Of a DNA stretch of 64,000 nt, positions 1-11,920 are shown piece after piece. The notes below the pieces were generated by a model. That model had not been told where the DNA came from, searched no databases, and saw only the letters and a program-made list of their open reading frames with translations. Where the stretch lies: the NCBI GenBank assembly GCA_039619475.1, contig CM077116.1:173443863-173507862 (forward strand), in the 5' to 3' direction. The position numbers and the translations under genes are program-made. Each line of letters begins with the position of its first letter. The stretch's first letter is position 1. Source of the DNA: Icerya purchasi (lineage: Eukaryota > Arthropoda > Insecta > Hemiptera > Monophlebidae).

Positions 1-1000
1 GCAAAATTTGTGCGAGTGGACAGATTGTTCCGCTTGAACACTTTTATTATTATAAGTTTAACGTAATTGATAAATCTATATGGTGCGTCGTTATAAAAAG
101 TATTAGAAAAAGACTACTCTATTTATTACATCGAAAATTACTGATTTCAAAACAAGCTGAGCCTACTGTCATTTTTATACGTTAGTTTCATTTATTTACT
201 TTTTTTGTTTTTATTATTCTTTTATCGATTTAGGTTCTATTTTTTCATCATCGCGCTTTTCGGTGTGTGTCCGTTCGAAATTTGCCTTTGATTAAATAAG
301 GCGATGATTTGTGTTTAATCACTGAAAAGAGTGAGCTAGCGAAATACTTCGAGGAAGTTTTATTAAATGTTGTACAAAAAAGAAAAAAAAAAAATGAAGA
401 TAATACTTTATTTAATACCGTATATAACACGACGAACAATCGTTATAAGGATCTCCAGATTATTCACTCCCTCCAGTGTTATTATAGCTGATTTTCCCCG
501 TATATGTATTTTCCTTCTGGTACGGTGTGGTGTTCGGGGGGAATTCCCTTGGAAAAATTTCCAACGTACAGTAAAAAAGCGGCAATTTTTTAAATAGATT
601 TTCCCGGAACATAGGGGTGTTGCTAAAGAAATTTTTTTTAAGAACCAGGCGGCGGGCGCATTCCTGGAAAATCACGTTTTTTACAGGAATCCAAAGTTTA
701 GCCATATTTGTTTCCGGCGCGAATCGGACAAATGTTGTTTTTTGTTAAAAAGAAAAAGTGTTGAATTATTCATGTCGCTTGTTATTTCCGATGAATTTTT
801 TAATCATTTATATGTTCCGGTATTCGTTCGTGCAAAAGTTGTTTCGGTTGCTCTCCGGATGCCGTACGAAAAGCAGAAACGGCGTTTAATTTATATAAAT
901 CGCCTCCTATTTTTACTCGCTGCTAACAGCCGTAATGCACACTATTACTTTTTTCCTAGTTTACTGAAAACGTTTGTTAGCGCTTGTTTTTTTTTTATTT

Positions 1001-1022
1001 CTCTCTCTCTCTCTCTCTCTCT
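1001..1022. repeat. (CT)11 microsatellite
   Basis: Eleven uninterrupted CT units follow a T-rich run. There is no coding context. Confidence 0.95.
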
Positions 1023-2853
1023 TTGCGTACGTTCGTGATTTTCTGACTGGCTGTAATTCGCGAGCGACTTTGCCGGAAATGTGCGGTCTCTATTAATTCT
1101 CACTTGAACGGTCGACGCATATGATTAACGCAACGGAACTGCGTAGTAATTAGTTGGCGAGTTTCATCGTTGAAACTAGTGTAACTGGCCATCGACCAGC
1201 CGGTTCAATCTCGCGTGTCATACGCTACTTAATTCTTTGAATAGAAGCGAAACAAGTAAATAAGTAAAAAATAGAAAAAAAAGAACGCCCACAAAATAAA
1301 AACGAGGGAGACTGAAACTCACCGCCGCCCCATAACGCAAAAGTCGTCACGTTAATTGCTTCCGTCATCAAAGGTCGCGGTAATAATGCTTCGGCATCTG
1401 CTACAGTCTTTACTGGAAACTGGAAAATTTTGCGTGCGTCGAAAATGTCATTACTTTTCCATCATTATAAATGGGCTAACCGTAAAATTTTTGAAAGTAA
1501 AAAAAATTGAAGATTCTTTCGGAACTGTATGTTCGCAATCGCAGTGGAATTACTCTTCTACCAATAATAACCCGTAAACATACTCTATTAATTCGGAATA
1601 CGGAGAGTTAAAGGTTAAGGTTTTTTTTTTTTTTTGTGGTTCTTTCACCTGACGATGAAGAAAACGAAAGATGTGAATTCGGCAAAAAAATATTGAAAGT
1701 CGTTTGTAGGCTAATTGGCCGCGATATTGCTACAGTTTCTCTCGAGGCGATTATTGATGTAAAGAATATTAAAAAATTTTACGCGTTGCTTGCTATAACG
1801 ACAAATGACAGTAGCGTAAACAGAATTTTCTCAACTGCCGAGGTCTGGCTGTTATTAATTATAAATAAAAGAACGATCTGCGTTGCTTAGAATTTCTATG
1901 ATCAGCTCTGCGGTGACGTTCCGAGAGTGAAATCGTATTTAACCGATCTTTCTGATCGTTTTTTTCTTTCTGTCTTTTTCACGTTACTTGTTTATTTATC
2001 CGTAACATGTGGCAGCAGTGTTAGCCAATTATAGGTATGTTCGAAGTAAATTAACCAATTTGCCCATATAAATGAGTTCCACTCTCGCGTACATGTCATA
2101 TTGAGACAAACTAGACGCTTATCACATCTGTTCTCGCATCGACTCACCGTGAGAACACGTACGCTACTGATGACTATTTTTTACGTCGTGGCTAACATAA
2201 GAAAACCGTGTGCGTCGCAGATCCAGTAACAAAATCTGTAACGTTTTTGCTTCGAGAAGCTTATAACACACTTCATTTGCAAACAATTACTCGGTACGAT
2301 AGAGCGTGTGTTTTTTTGTTTTTTTTCGTTTTTTTTAATTTTACATTCTATAATTAGGCGAATATGTACGAAAATATTACATGTGACAGAAATATATTAA
2401 TAAAGTAAACAAGTTCAGTCACGCATGAGGTTTCATGCGCTGAGGATTCCGTAAATCAAAGGAAACTTCTTATGTTAAAAAACGGTAATTAGAATTAATC
2501 GCCGACCGGTTTCGAATGGAAACTATGCCTAACTATTTTTTAACAAGAAAAGGTTTCCGCTATTTACAGTTTATTTGATTACTTATTTCACATAATTGAA
2601 ATCCCCCTCCAAAAAAAAAAAAGTACTTCGTGCCTGATTTTTTTAGTAAATTTATACAAAAAAAAAAAAAAAACTGTAACAATTGGTGTCGAATTTGCTG
2701 GATTTCTGTGCGATTAGGAACCGCTACGTAACTTACGGCAACAGGTGTGTGCCAATGGGCAGTCGAAAAATATATCGTTGGCAATGGCCTCGATATTGCT
2801 GGTGCACAGAACTGTATATTATTTTTTTGAGGCCCCCCCTTTTTTTGTCGTCG

Positions 2854-2889
<36 letters not shown>
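2854..2889. repeat. (ATA)12 microsatellite
   Basis: About twelve ATA units. This repeat accounts for the poly-Tyr, poly-Asn and poly-Ile runs in the overlapping open frames on both strands, which should not be read as genes. Confidence 0.95.
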
Positions 2890-2895
<6 letters not shown>

Positions 2896-4293
2896 GATTC
2901 GCATGGAAAGTAAGCGTGAATGTAGCGTGTGTTCTTGCTGCATGATGCGCGTATAGATATTGCGAACAGTCGCAGGCAAGGGCGTCCGTATGAGCGCGCG
3001 GAATGACCGAATCATCTAGCCAGACACAAAAAGCACCATCCAGAATGGCCGGCCAATGCTCATCACTGGCCAAAAAACGAATCCGCTCTTATTTAAGCGG
3101 ATATGCGGGATTTTACGATCTTTCTTTTTTTCGACCATACTACCAGCATCTTTTCACTTACACTTACGTTCACTTTATCGCGCTATGTTTTCCTCTGCAT
3201 TGTCTGCTCTACTACCAGCAGAGACTTACTTTATAATCACTGCAACAACAACAACACCACCACGGTACAACAACAACGACAACGACAACCAGTTTTCCTT
3301 AATGGTCTCGTATTTTACATAATCACACAGCTTACAGAAAGTCTTCCGCGCTTCTTCAGACATGCTCTTTGTGTAGTGTCGCACGATTTTTTCCGATGCA
3401 TCGCTTGGCCGCTTTATTTTGGTCGGCAGGCTTACGGCTTCTTCGTGCTGGCATTATAAATAGTTTAGCCGGTCATTTCCTCTCCAGCATCCCTTTCTGA
3501 TCACTTAGAGGCGCAGTATAAAAAAAGAAACTAAACTAAACATGCACTGTTTTAATTGTTACGGCATATTTCGAAGTTGCTGCATGCGTTACGCTCCAGC
3601 TGATGCGAGAGCCTGCGCGCAGACTATAATTTAAGCTCGATCAAAAACATCCGTATTTACGATCGCTTAAGTTTCGCTTTGGTTTAAACACTGTCCATTT
3701 TTGTGTTAGGTAAATCAGTCGTTTATACGGTTGATTGTTTGCATACAAGACATCACCATGATGCTTATTTGTCTGCATTCCGTTAAAGTCATTTAACGTC
3801 TTCGCTGATTGACTAGTTCAAAAACCATCGATCGACCAGGATTTCTCTACACACGTATATATATACATTGGTCGCTGGATCTCATAAGTTATTCGCTTAA
3901 TTTTCTTATTTAGGATGTTAACTCTATGGCTTCGTTCGCGTTTGCCTGCTTAAAATCATCCATTCGTCGTTTTGTTTTGTTTTTTAAAGGTCTGTTTCTA
4001 GTCCTTATTCTTCTATAAACGCCTGCTATAGTTAGAAAATAGATTGATCAAGCTGGACAAATTCGCGACGGGATCCAACGGAGCCGCTTTTATCGTTTAT
4101 TTCTTCGTTATCGTGACGTCTCCTCTTGTGCACGTTATTTTTTAAAATTTAGTTAATTTTATTATCCGATATGTAATTGCATAAGAACGTCGCACAGAAT
4201 ACAACATTTTTCTATTTGTCGGCCGAAAATGGAGTTATTGTAATGCAAGTATGTATATATATATGTATATATAAATATATATATACATATATA

Positions 4294-5065
4294 CACGGTG
4301 TTCTGAGACTAATTCAGGAAATTTGTTTTACGCTATAAAGCTCGTTAAAATGAACAAAAAAGTCCTGAAAGAAAAATCATTTGAATCAGTTATAATTAAT
4401 TTAATTATTTAATTGAATAGAACAAATATTTTTTTTTTTATAAATCAATATTTTGTAAAATAAAAAGAAAATAAATATTGAAAAGAAGTAAAATACGTAT
4501 TAAATGTAGTCGTAAATGTATAGTCAACTATTTGGATAAAGTCTTCCCGGACAGGTGGATAGAGCGCCTCGGACCGATTAAATGACCAGCAAGGTTTCCC
4601 GATATGACTCCTCTGGATTTTTTCTTGTACGGTTGTATTAAGGAAAAGGTGTATCGTACACCAACCGATACAGGAGACGACTGCATACAGCGGATCGTCG
4701 CAGCGTTTGACAACATCCGACGAACACCGTAACTTCTGCAACGGACCGTAAACAACGTTACGCGAAGAGCTAAGTTGGTGGTACAGCAAAATGGTCAACA
4801 TACTGTGCTCTAGGCCGTTGACGAGTCATTGCTGACTATACGTTTACGATTACATTTAATACGTGTTTTACTTCTTTCCAATATTTATTTTACAAAATAT
4901 TGATTTGTAAAAAAAAAAATATTTTTTCTATTCAATTAAATAATTAAATTAATTATAACTAATTAATTGTTCGCCCAAATGATATTTCCTTTAGGACTTT
5001 TTTGTTCATTTTGACGAGCTTTATAGTGTAAATCAAATTTCGTGAATTAGTTTCAGAACATCTTA
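4294..5065 (+). mobile_element. Tc1/mariner derivative with ~235-bp terminal inverted repeats
   Basis: The outer 235 bp at 4294-4528 reappear as a reverse complement at 4831-5065 with modest divergence. Only about 300 bp lie between, and they encode the end of a Tc1/mariner-superfamily transposase. The termini read CACGGTGTTCTG on the left and TAAGATGTTCTG on the right (minus strand). TA dinucleotides flank both ends, but they lie inside TA repeats, so the target-site duplication is uninformative. TIRs this long around a C-terminal transposase fragment suggest an internally deleted element. It cannot move itself and would need a transposase supplied in trans. Confidence 0.8.
4532..4813 (+). 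pseudogene. C-terminal transposase fragment (Tc1/mariner superfamily), broken
   Basis: In one frame this reads about 93 codons resembling the end of an IS630-Tc1-mariner transposase. The segment FPDMTPLDFFLYGCIKEKVY matches the family pattern around the third catalytic acid (SPD.TP.DFFLWG..K..VY). Further on comes a helical tail (IVAAFDNIR, then LLQRTVNNVTRRAK). Two in-frame stops interrupt it: a TGA just before PARFPD, where Trp (TGG) is usual, and a TAA after RRTP. The DNA-binding domain and the first two catalytic acids are absent. It lies between the long TIRs of the element at 4294-5065. The assignment to the superfamily is firm; the exact clade is not determined. Confidence 0.8.
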
Positions 5066-5089
5066 TATATATATATATATATATATATA
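5065..5089. repeat. (TA)n microsatellite between two transposable elements
   Basis: An uninterrupted TA run joins the right end of the Tc1/mariner derivative to the left end of the next element. TA-rich DNA is a preferred insertion target for this superfamily. Confidence 0.9.
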
Positions 5090-5706
5090 GTGGCGGATCC
5101 GCGGGGAGGGGGATAGGGGTGATTTCCCCCCAAAGAACCAAAGCCTCTATGAAAAAATTTGTTATAACAGAGAAACTTAATTTATGATATAAAAGATCTG
5201 TATGAATTTTACCAGCGGATTTAATTATAACTAATATTTAATACTATTTCCTAGTAAAACTATTAATGTTTCTTTTTTATTCTATCTTAAACACAACTGT
5301 TGTCGATCTTTTGCCATTTTTATTTATTTTTAATTTTTATTTTGTCACGTAAATGAAAATAGTTCAATAAGAAATATATATATTTAAACTTGCTCACGAA
5401 CAAAGAATTCGGATCGGATTACTAATAAAAATAAAAAAGAAGTAAAGTCTAATAAAAATACTATCTTTCTTACTATTTCTAAACTACCATATTTAAGGTA
5501 TAATTTTATAATTTCGTTTTATTTTTCACCTAAAAATAAAACTAAATTTAAATTAAATTGTAATAATTATGTGTTTTTAAAACATTTTTAAATTTCTGTA
5601 AATTTTCTTTATGAAACAAGGGGTAATTCTCAAATGTACTGCTTACCATAGAATATTTTACGTAATTATATAACCCCCCCCCCCATGTTCTTCTGGATCC
5701 GCCCTA
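5089..5706. mobile_element. Non-autonomous element with GGCGGATCC inverted termini
   Basis: The left end reads AGTGGCGGATCCGCGGGG. The right end, read on the minus strand, is TAGGGCGGATCCAGAAG followed by a G run. The inner sequence is AT-rich, with no coding frame of note. Matching GC-rich ends around an AT-rich 0.6-kb body fit a MITE-like or internally deleted DNA transposon. The superfamily is not assigned, and the matched TIR is short (about 12 bp with one indel), so the boundaries are approximate. Confidence 0.5.
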
Positions 5707-7944
5707 TAACGGGTTTTCTTACAACTTTTTACAATGCCTAGACTATGTCACATTCAATTTTTAAAAAAATAGGGTAAATGGTTTTCTTTTGTAAGATTAG
5801 AAATACGTATCGGGTAATAACCAAATATAACCCCAATTTACTTGCTAAAATACTCATTTAATGAAGGAAAAGCGGAACAATCGTGTCCCATCGTAGATTC
5901 ACCTAATTCAGATAGCTGATAAAAATTTTAGCGTAAAACACGTACCGTTAATGCTGTTTAATTACGTTTTCGAAAAACCGTACACGAGTTATTTTTTAGT
6001 GTTTTAAGCATCCGGGAGGGCCACCTTTTTCGGTTGATAGCTGGGAAGAAAATTTTGACACACAGCCCCGTGTTTAGTTACAGTTTTTTTAACACGTAGG
6101 TAAAAAAAAGTTACATATCAGCTACTTTAAAATAACGAAAAATAATACTCCAGTATTGTATAAAATATCGACACGTCGCAAATACACCCATTTCCTCGGT
6201 TTTCTGATTGATATTATCGCTTTATTAGCATTTAACGCTGAAAACTCTGTTTTTGATAACAATTGTTTCCAGAATGATTATTTTTAATTTTATTTCTTTT
6301 TAATTTTTACATTTTAGCTTTCGCATTGCTCGACGCAACGCACACTTATCTGACATATTTCAAATCACGATAATATATTTATATGTACCGTGGTATGCGG
6401 TGAACAAATTGATATGTTATAAATTAATATATGCGTCGTGTATGCGGTGCCTAATTTAACGAATTTCTACATTTTTCCTCGGTTTATTTCATTTAATTCA
6501 TCATAGTGCCATACTTAATTGCTGAGCGTCGGTGACTAACTATTCGTACGTTCCATCTGTACAGACATAAGCATAGTGTTCATAGCAATTGTTATTTGCA
6601 ATGTTAGTATACACCCAAAAGACTACAACTGATACTGCGAATGTTTGATTTGTCGATATACAAATACAATCGCGTACGTGTCTGCCTGCTACGCATCAAT
6701 TAGCGCGCATATGGTGATATGCATAGTTGTAGTTTGCTACTGCTTTCCACATGACTATTAGCGGTTAATTTAATTATTTACTTTTGTAAAATTCCATATA
6801 AATCGCTTTTTTGCTATTTTGGATAAACACACATATACATATTAAAGTGTTTATTATATTAAATTATAAATTTAAGGGGAAAAAACATACATACATATGT
6901 ATATGAAATAAATGGATAACGTGATAAAAAATGTGTGGGAATCAGTTGCTGCAGGCAGTAGACGGACCGATATCGATCGTTGCCGTTGATGAATGCGCAT
7001 ATGACTGGTCAGGGAATACACGATTGGTATATCGGCTACAGGAGACAGATTTCGAAAAAAGGGAAAAAAGGGGGTAAACTTTTGAGAAAAAAAAAGAAAA
7101 CCGGGTTTCCATTCTGAATCTAGTCTAATTTAGTTCTGGTTGAAGCTTGTCCTGTTCTCGTGAAATCCTTGTCAGAATAAAAATTCGTAGAGTTACAAAA
7201 TCTCGAAAGAATAAGCAACCAGTTTCGAAAACAGTATCCCACGTAGATCCAACAAGGTCCGCAGCTCGTTTAAAATTCCAAGTTGGTGATTAGCAAAGTC
7301 TGGATTAAAAAAGTACATCAATTCGATTACCTCGTTTCCTCTCCGTATTTATCAGCAATCACCAACGTGTACGTCCGCCTGCTAATGAAGAGTTTCAACC
7401 AATCAGCAGCAGACCTAGCTAAGCATCAATCTTTTTTGCTCGGTCGACCGGTGCTGAAGGATTTAGTGATAATTTTGATAGAAATAAACAAAAATCAAAC
7501 AAAAATATCAAATCTTTCAAGCATAATAATAGTTATTATTTTAATAATAAAATAAAAAGAAAAAATTAAAATTTCAAATAAAAAATGTAATACGTTCGCA
7601 GTGTGTGTATTCGAGACCATGGTGGGACATCCCCGAGGACGTCAACGAATAAACACGGAAAATCGTTTCGTTTGGCTGGTGGGGATTTATGAAATTGCGA
7701 TAATCGGAGATGAGAAAAATAAAAGCTCGAGCAATGTGTTGGACTAGCGGAATGCGCGGTTCTTCCGAGACTCACATTTGAATGTTCTTGTTTTTCTTCA
7801 AATGGCATAAAATCGACGTTAAACGCTTGAAACGCATCTATCCGAGTTGGCGGAAATCGATTGTTATTGCATTATTAAAACGGGTTTTAATCTTCTTTAA
7901 AATTGTTCCTGGTTTTAAATATTTCGCGATTTTTACGTTTGCAG
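5707..7944. other. Noncoding upstream region / likely 5' intron of the host gene
   Basis: Only short random open frames occur here. Because a 3' splice site precedes the ATG at 7947, a 5' untranslated exon and promoter should lie to the left, here or outside the window. I could not locate either one convincingly. The sequence becomes less AT-biased from about 7600 towards the exon. Confidence 0.45.
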
Positions 7945-7945
7945 A
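7930..7945 (+). promoter_or_regulatory. 3' splice site before the host coding exon
   Basis: A pyrimidine-rich stretch ends in TTTACGTTTGCAG with AG at 7943-7944. The exon would start at 7945, two bases before the ATG (context GCAGAAATGG, good for initiation). This argues that the frame upstream of 7947, rich in Phe and Ile, is intron and not protein. Confidence 0.7.
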
Positions 7946-7946
7946 A

Positions 7947-8846
7947 ATGGAAACCGATCAAATGGACCAAGAAAGGACGCAGTTCGACGAGCTGAATTCG
8001 GAAATGTCGAATGATTCGATGTGCGACGATTCATCCGGAACCGGCGCATTCGTAGATCATCAGTCTCCGCTATCGAACGATTGCGATCTCAGTAACGACC
8101 ACCATAGTTCGGAGGAGGAGCTGGAGGTGATCAACAGTGCGTCTAATCAACAACGGTTTACCGGCAGTAGCGGTAATAGCGGAACCGGCGTAACTACCAG
8201 AAGCGGCGTGGTGCGTAGCATGAGCGCCGTGCCGGAGAAGCGCAAGTGGTGCGAAATGGACATGGAATCCGCTTCGTCCGCGAAAGAACTGCACCAATTC
8301 GCCATCAGCAGTTCCGTCTCGACCGCTACCATTGTTAGCGATACCGTTGAAACGCTCGACGCCCAAAACGGCGGCGCTACCGCAACCGGTAAGTGCCGCA
8401 TGATTCTGCGACCGCACGTCCGCAATCTGGCCAATCCGATGATGAATAGTGACGCAGCGGCCACTTCGATAACTTCAAAGAACGACGAGGACGCCGTTAC
8501 CGGACTGATTAGCGTAGACGTGGGCGACGACGAATCCATGAGCAATTTGTGCACGTTATCGCGAGCGTTCACGCCGATCGTGGCCATGCCGCCGAATTTC
8601 GACAAATCGCCCTCGTTTCACAACTACAAACTAACGACCCATAGATCTCCATCGCCGACGGTTTCCTCCTTGAAAGCGTTCAACGACGAACTACCCCCCT
8701 ATCCGTCCTTTGACTGTTCGGATAGTCGCGAAGCAGCCACCTTGCCCAGAAAGCGCCACCGTATCACCGCCGGCGCTGTTGCCCAGAAAACTAATCACAC
8801 GCAAAATATACAACGGCCTTGTCTCGATTTCGAGAAAATGCAACAG
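7947..8846 (+). CDS. Host gene, first coding exon (300 codons, 3' incomplete), unrecognised nuclear-type protein
   Basis: This is the only stretch that looks like a conserved host gene. From the ATG at 7947, 300 codons stay open to a consensus 5' splice site (CAG|GTAAGT at 8846/8847), leaving the next exon in phase 0. Codon usage is balanced and GC-richer than all surrounding sequence. Residues 1-60 are acidic and rich in Ser, Asp and Glu (EQ-rich start, then HHSSEEELE). A KRKW motif sits at 98-101. Residues 150-165 hold a short basic/hydrophobic block. SPSPTVSS lies at about 234-241, a likely proline-directed phosphorylation cluster. A basic cluster PRKRHR at 267-272 could be a nuclear localisation signal. 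The exon ends in PCLDFEKMQQ. There is no signal peptide, membrane segment or enzymatic motif. I infer a largely disordered nuclear regulatory protein, but do not recognise the family. An upstream in-frame ATG at 7782 exists, but the splice acceptor favours 7947. Confidence 0.72.
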
Positions 8847-8852
8847 GTAAGT
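8844..8852 (+). promoter_or_regulatory. 5' splice site after the host coding exon
   Basis: CAG|GTAAGT is an exact match to the metazoan donor consensus and lies where base composition falls back to intronic AT-rich sequence. The frame stays open for another 29 codons past it, but these are Phe/Ser-rich and look intronic. Confidence 0.8.
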
Positions 8853-10689
8853 TCGACTTTTGCGTCATTCTTTTCTCTTTTTTCACGTTTTTCTTCGGTA
8901 AATGTAGAGACGTCGCACATCCTGCTGCTGTAAGCTGCGCTACTACTATGCTGTTGTCGCTACTTCGGCGAAGCTCCAAAAACTTCTTCTCAGAGATGTA
9001 AGCACTGTTGGCGGCGGCTACCTGAAGCTCTACCCCCTTCCATCGTGCGGGGTTTTTCCGGAATTACGGGCGAACCAGAAGACCGCTACGTCGATATCAT
9101 TCAGGCCTAGCTTTTGTTAGGCTTCTTATAAATATGTCCGCAATTAACGCGCCCAGGTTTTGCTGACGATATCTGACTCTGGCCTTTGAGGTTATTGAAA
9201 GCGTGTCGCCTATTTCCATTTATTCATTTTTTCCAAAAACAAAAAAAATGTGTATTAACCTTTTTGTCAACGGAGGCGATATCCTTATGAGCAAGGTTCG
9301 TAAATTACTAATTAATTCGTTGACTAGTGTCATGAAGGTGGTACATTTATAATTGCGCTAGTTATGGTCGTCGGTTTTCATCGCGGCGTTTTGTTTCCCT
9401 GTAAGGATTTTTTACTTTTATCACGGTTCAATAAGCCGTCATTTAATTATTAATTTCATTGCTTATAAACATGTCTACGGCTAACACTACCGAGTATGTA
9501 ATCTTGGCAGTTCTTTTTGTGCTGCTGAAATATATATGCAGTCAATTCGGTTAATCGGTTCTAATCGATTTTCTTCGTAGCTTTTAAACATTTGTTTCAC
9601 TGGTCAAGGATAGTACATAATTCAGGTATTCCATCTGTGGTCGCAAGCTCATTCGGTTGAAACGAAACCCGTAATAGCCACGGTTTGATAGTGACATTTT
9701 TGCTCCACCGTGGTATGAGACGCTCTATTGGAGGACTGAGCGCGTTCTTTCAGACAGCCGAAATATACCAACTTTTGCCCATTCTAACAAAGAGATCGAT
9801 TAATCGTCATATTTCGTAGTCACAAGCAACGAAAATTAAAATAACCGACAAGAAGAAAGTATTATTTCGGCTATAATTAATATTAACTAATGTTTTAAGA
9901 TAAAAAATTGTAAACATTTTCCCCTCCCACATTCGCTCTTCCTTCTATCGCAGAAAAATTTCACAGCCGTGCTGAACAATTGTTCACTGCGCTAGAGCTA
10001 GAAGAGCGGATACATTTTCATTATCCGCATCGTTTTGTCGTTTGGTAGCTTTTTTGTAGCATTCGAAATGAAATCTTAAAATGGCATACGATACGGTGGG
10101 GTTGTGGTTTTTTCGAAAAAGGTTAAAATTTTGAATAAGGTTTAAACGTTAATACTAAATATTGGTTGATGGAAAGAAATTAGTTGTTTTGTTGTTCTCT
10201 ATTTTTCCATCTTGCTGCTTCGAAGAATTCCCGTCACTCTAACTGTGCTAAATACTTTTTCAGTTTTTTCGTCTGCTTATGCGCAATCGTGTTTCTCAAT
10301 ACTTTTGTTGTTGAGTAGGGCTGTTTATTTTCTTTCAGTTCATCGAAATTCTTTCTCGGTATTGAAAACCATTTAATTTTACTTTACCATTCTGATCTAT
10401 ACCGGATAGGAAGAAGGTGTAGTAGTATATACTATGTTGACATTTTCTGTACAAAAATCGGAGTATTTCCTACCTTTCCTCTCTGAAACTATCAATGATT
10501 TCGATAATTTCTAAAACTGTGTTGAACGCGCAAAACACTTTTTTATTTCTAAGCAACTTTTGAGCCATTTCTGGTATAAAATGTAGAATGATTTTAGAAG
10601 TAGTGCTACTGAATTTTTCCTAAAATTTTAATATCAATTCAAAAAATAAAAAGTAAAAAAGACTGCAGCCGAACGATCGCACAAAGGAG
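8847..10689. other. Intronic or intergenic sequence
   Basis: No gene-like frame, recognisable element or strong repeat was seen. If the host gene continues rightwards, this is the start of its intron. Confidence 0.5.
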
Positions 10690-11920
10690 AACTTTAACTG
10701 CTGTATACCAGCGGTTGATTCAATCTCTGAAACATTTTTTATACTCGATTTTCTGTGTATGGCCATCCGAGCCGTTTTCGATTTTTCTATTATCTCCTCT
10801 CGGCTGCTGAAACGCGTTTCCTGACTTGATCGAACGGCAAGCAGTCGCTGGTAGCTAAATCAGGCGAATTCGGCGGCTGTTGAATAGGTATTCGTTTTAT
10901 TCTTTGCCAAAAAATCACGAATAACGATGGCATTGTACGACGATGCGTTATCGATGTACAAAATCCAGAAATTGTTTGCACATAAATCCGGTCCTTTCTG
11001 GCGGATTGTTTCACGCAAACGTCTCATAACGCCCGAATAATAATCCTTGTTGTCTGTCTGATGTTCTGGTAAAAAATCATGGTGCACAACGTTGTTGTAA
11101 TCAATGAAAACCGTAAGTATCGCGCCTTCTTTTTTGACCGAAAACGACGTGATTTTTTTGGTCTGGGCTCATTTAGCGTACGCCATTCACCCGCTTGATG
11201 TCTGGATTGCATGTCATACTCGTACACCTACACCTCGTCCACTGTAATGATGCGTCTAATGAATGTTGGGTCGGATTTGGACTGGAAAATCATGTCTTTC
11301 GCGATGTTAACGCGGTCCCTTTTTTCCGTGAAATTTATAGCTTTCAGTACCGGTTTTGCAGCAACACGTCTCAAGCCTAAATCGTTAACTAAAATGTCTT
11401 GTTCGGCTCTGTAAGCGATATTTATGTCCTCTGCTAGCTCTCTAATGGTCAACTTGCGATTTTTGGCCAACATTTCTCTGATTTTATCGATGGTTCTTTT
11501 TTCGGCTTTTGATATCGATGATCTACTATTGCATTCGTCATCTTCAACAGACTGAAGACCATTTCTGAAGCGTTCATGTCACACATAAACATTTGTTTTC
11601 GATAGGGTATCGTTGCCGAAACACTTCTCTAACATATTTCCAATGTTTTCGTTCCGTTCAATAATCCGTTTTTAACACAAAATTTAATGTGTAAACTCGT
11701 TTAATTCCATTTTTAAAATTGTAAAAAAATCGAAAATACACACAAAGCAGATGTATTCAAAACGGCATAACTTTTACAGATGTCGAGCTGTGACACTGAA
11801 ATTTGGCGGGAATATTAACGACAATGTGGCAACTTAACAACAACAACAAAAAAATGAAATCGGGAAACTAGCGCCACACGGTGGTCATTTTTGAAACTTT
11901 TTGATCAAGGTAGTTTATTA
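10690..11920 (-). mobile_element. Degenerate mariner transposon
   Basis: On the minus strand, pieces of a mariner transposase follow each other across frameshifts and stops. From about 11690 down there is an N-terminal start and helix-turn-helix region. Next comes LTIRELAEDINIAY, then LGLRRVAAKPVLKAINF with RRIITVDEV (first catalytic Asp region). Then MRRLRETIRQKGPDLCANNF and ILYIDNASSYNAIVIRDFLA follow (second Asp), then IQQPPNSPDLATSDC (third Asp in the S..D position), and finally KKCFRD with a stop where Trp is usual. The order and spacing match the mellifera/irritans-type mariners. A terminal region TACCTTGATCAAAAAGTTTC (minus strand) lies near 11900-11917. The other end is unclear. It is dead by many mutations. 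Confidence 0.85.

Larger units (their letters stand above)
1..4293. other. Noncoding AT-rich sequence
   Basis: I see no convincing gene here. Open frames are short, overlap on both strands and are explained by low-complexity tracts. The stretch holds a CT microsatellite (1001-1022), an ATA microsatellite (2854-2889), CAA-rich sequence at 3240-3290, several A/T runs and a TA-rich tract at 4255-4292. A minus-strand GAA-palindrome-C signature at 2504-2513 resembles the hammerhead-like modules found elsewhere in the window, but it lacks a clear core. Confidence 0.6.

Noticed and set aside
1636..1890. Open frame with IFSTAE, reminiscent of the hAT transposase dimerisation domain
   Set aside because: Only a few residues match, the flanking residues do not, and no TIR or other hAT block was found nearby.
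2560..3015. 151-codon minus-strand frame
   Set aside because: Built largely from an ATA microsatellite and A/T runs, with equally long frames on the other strand.
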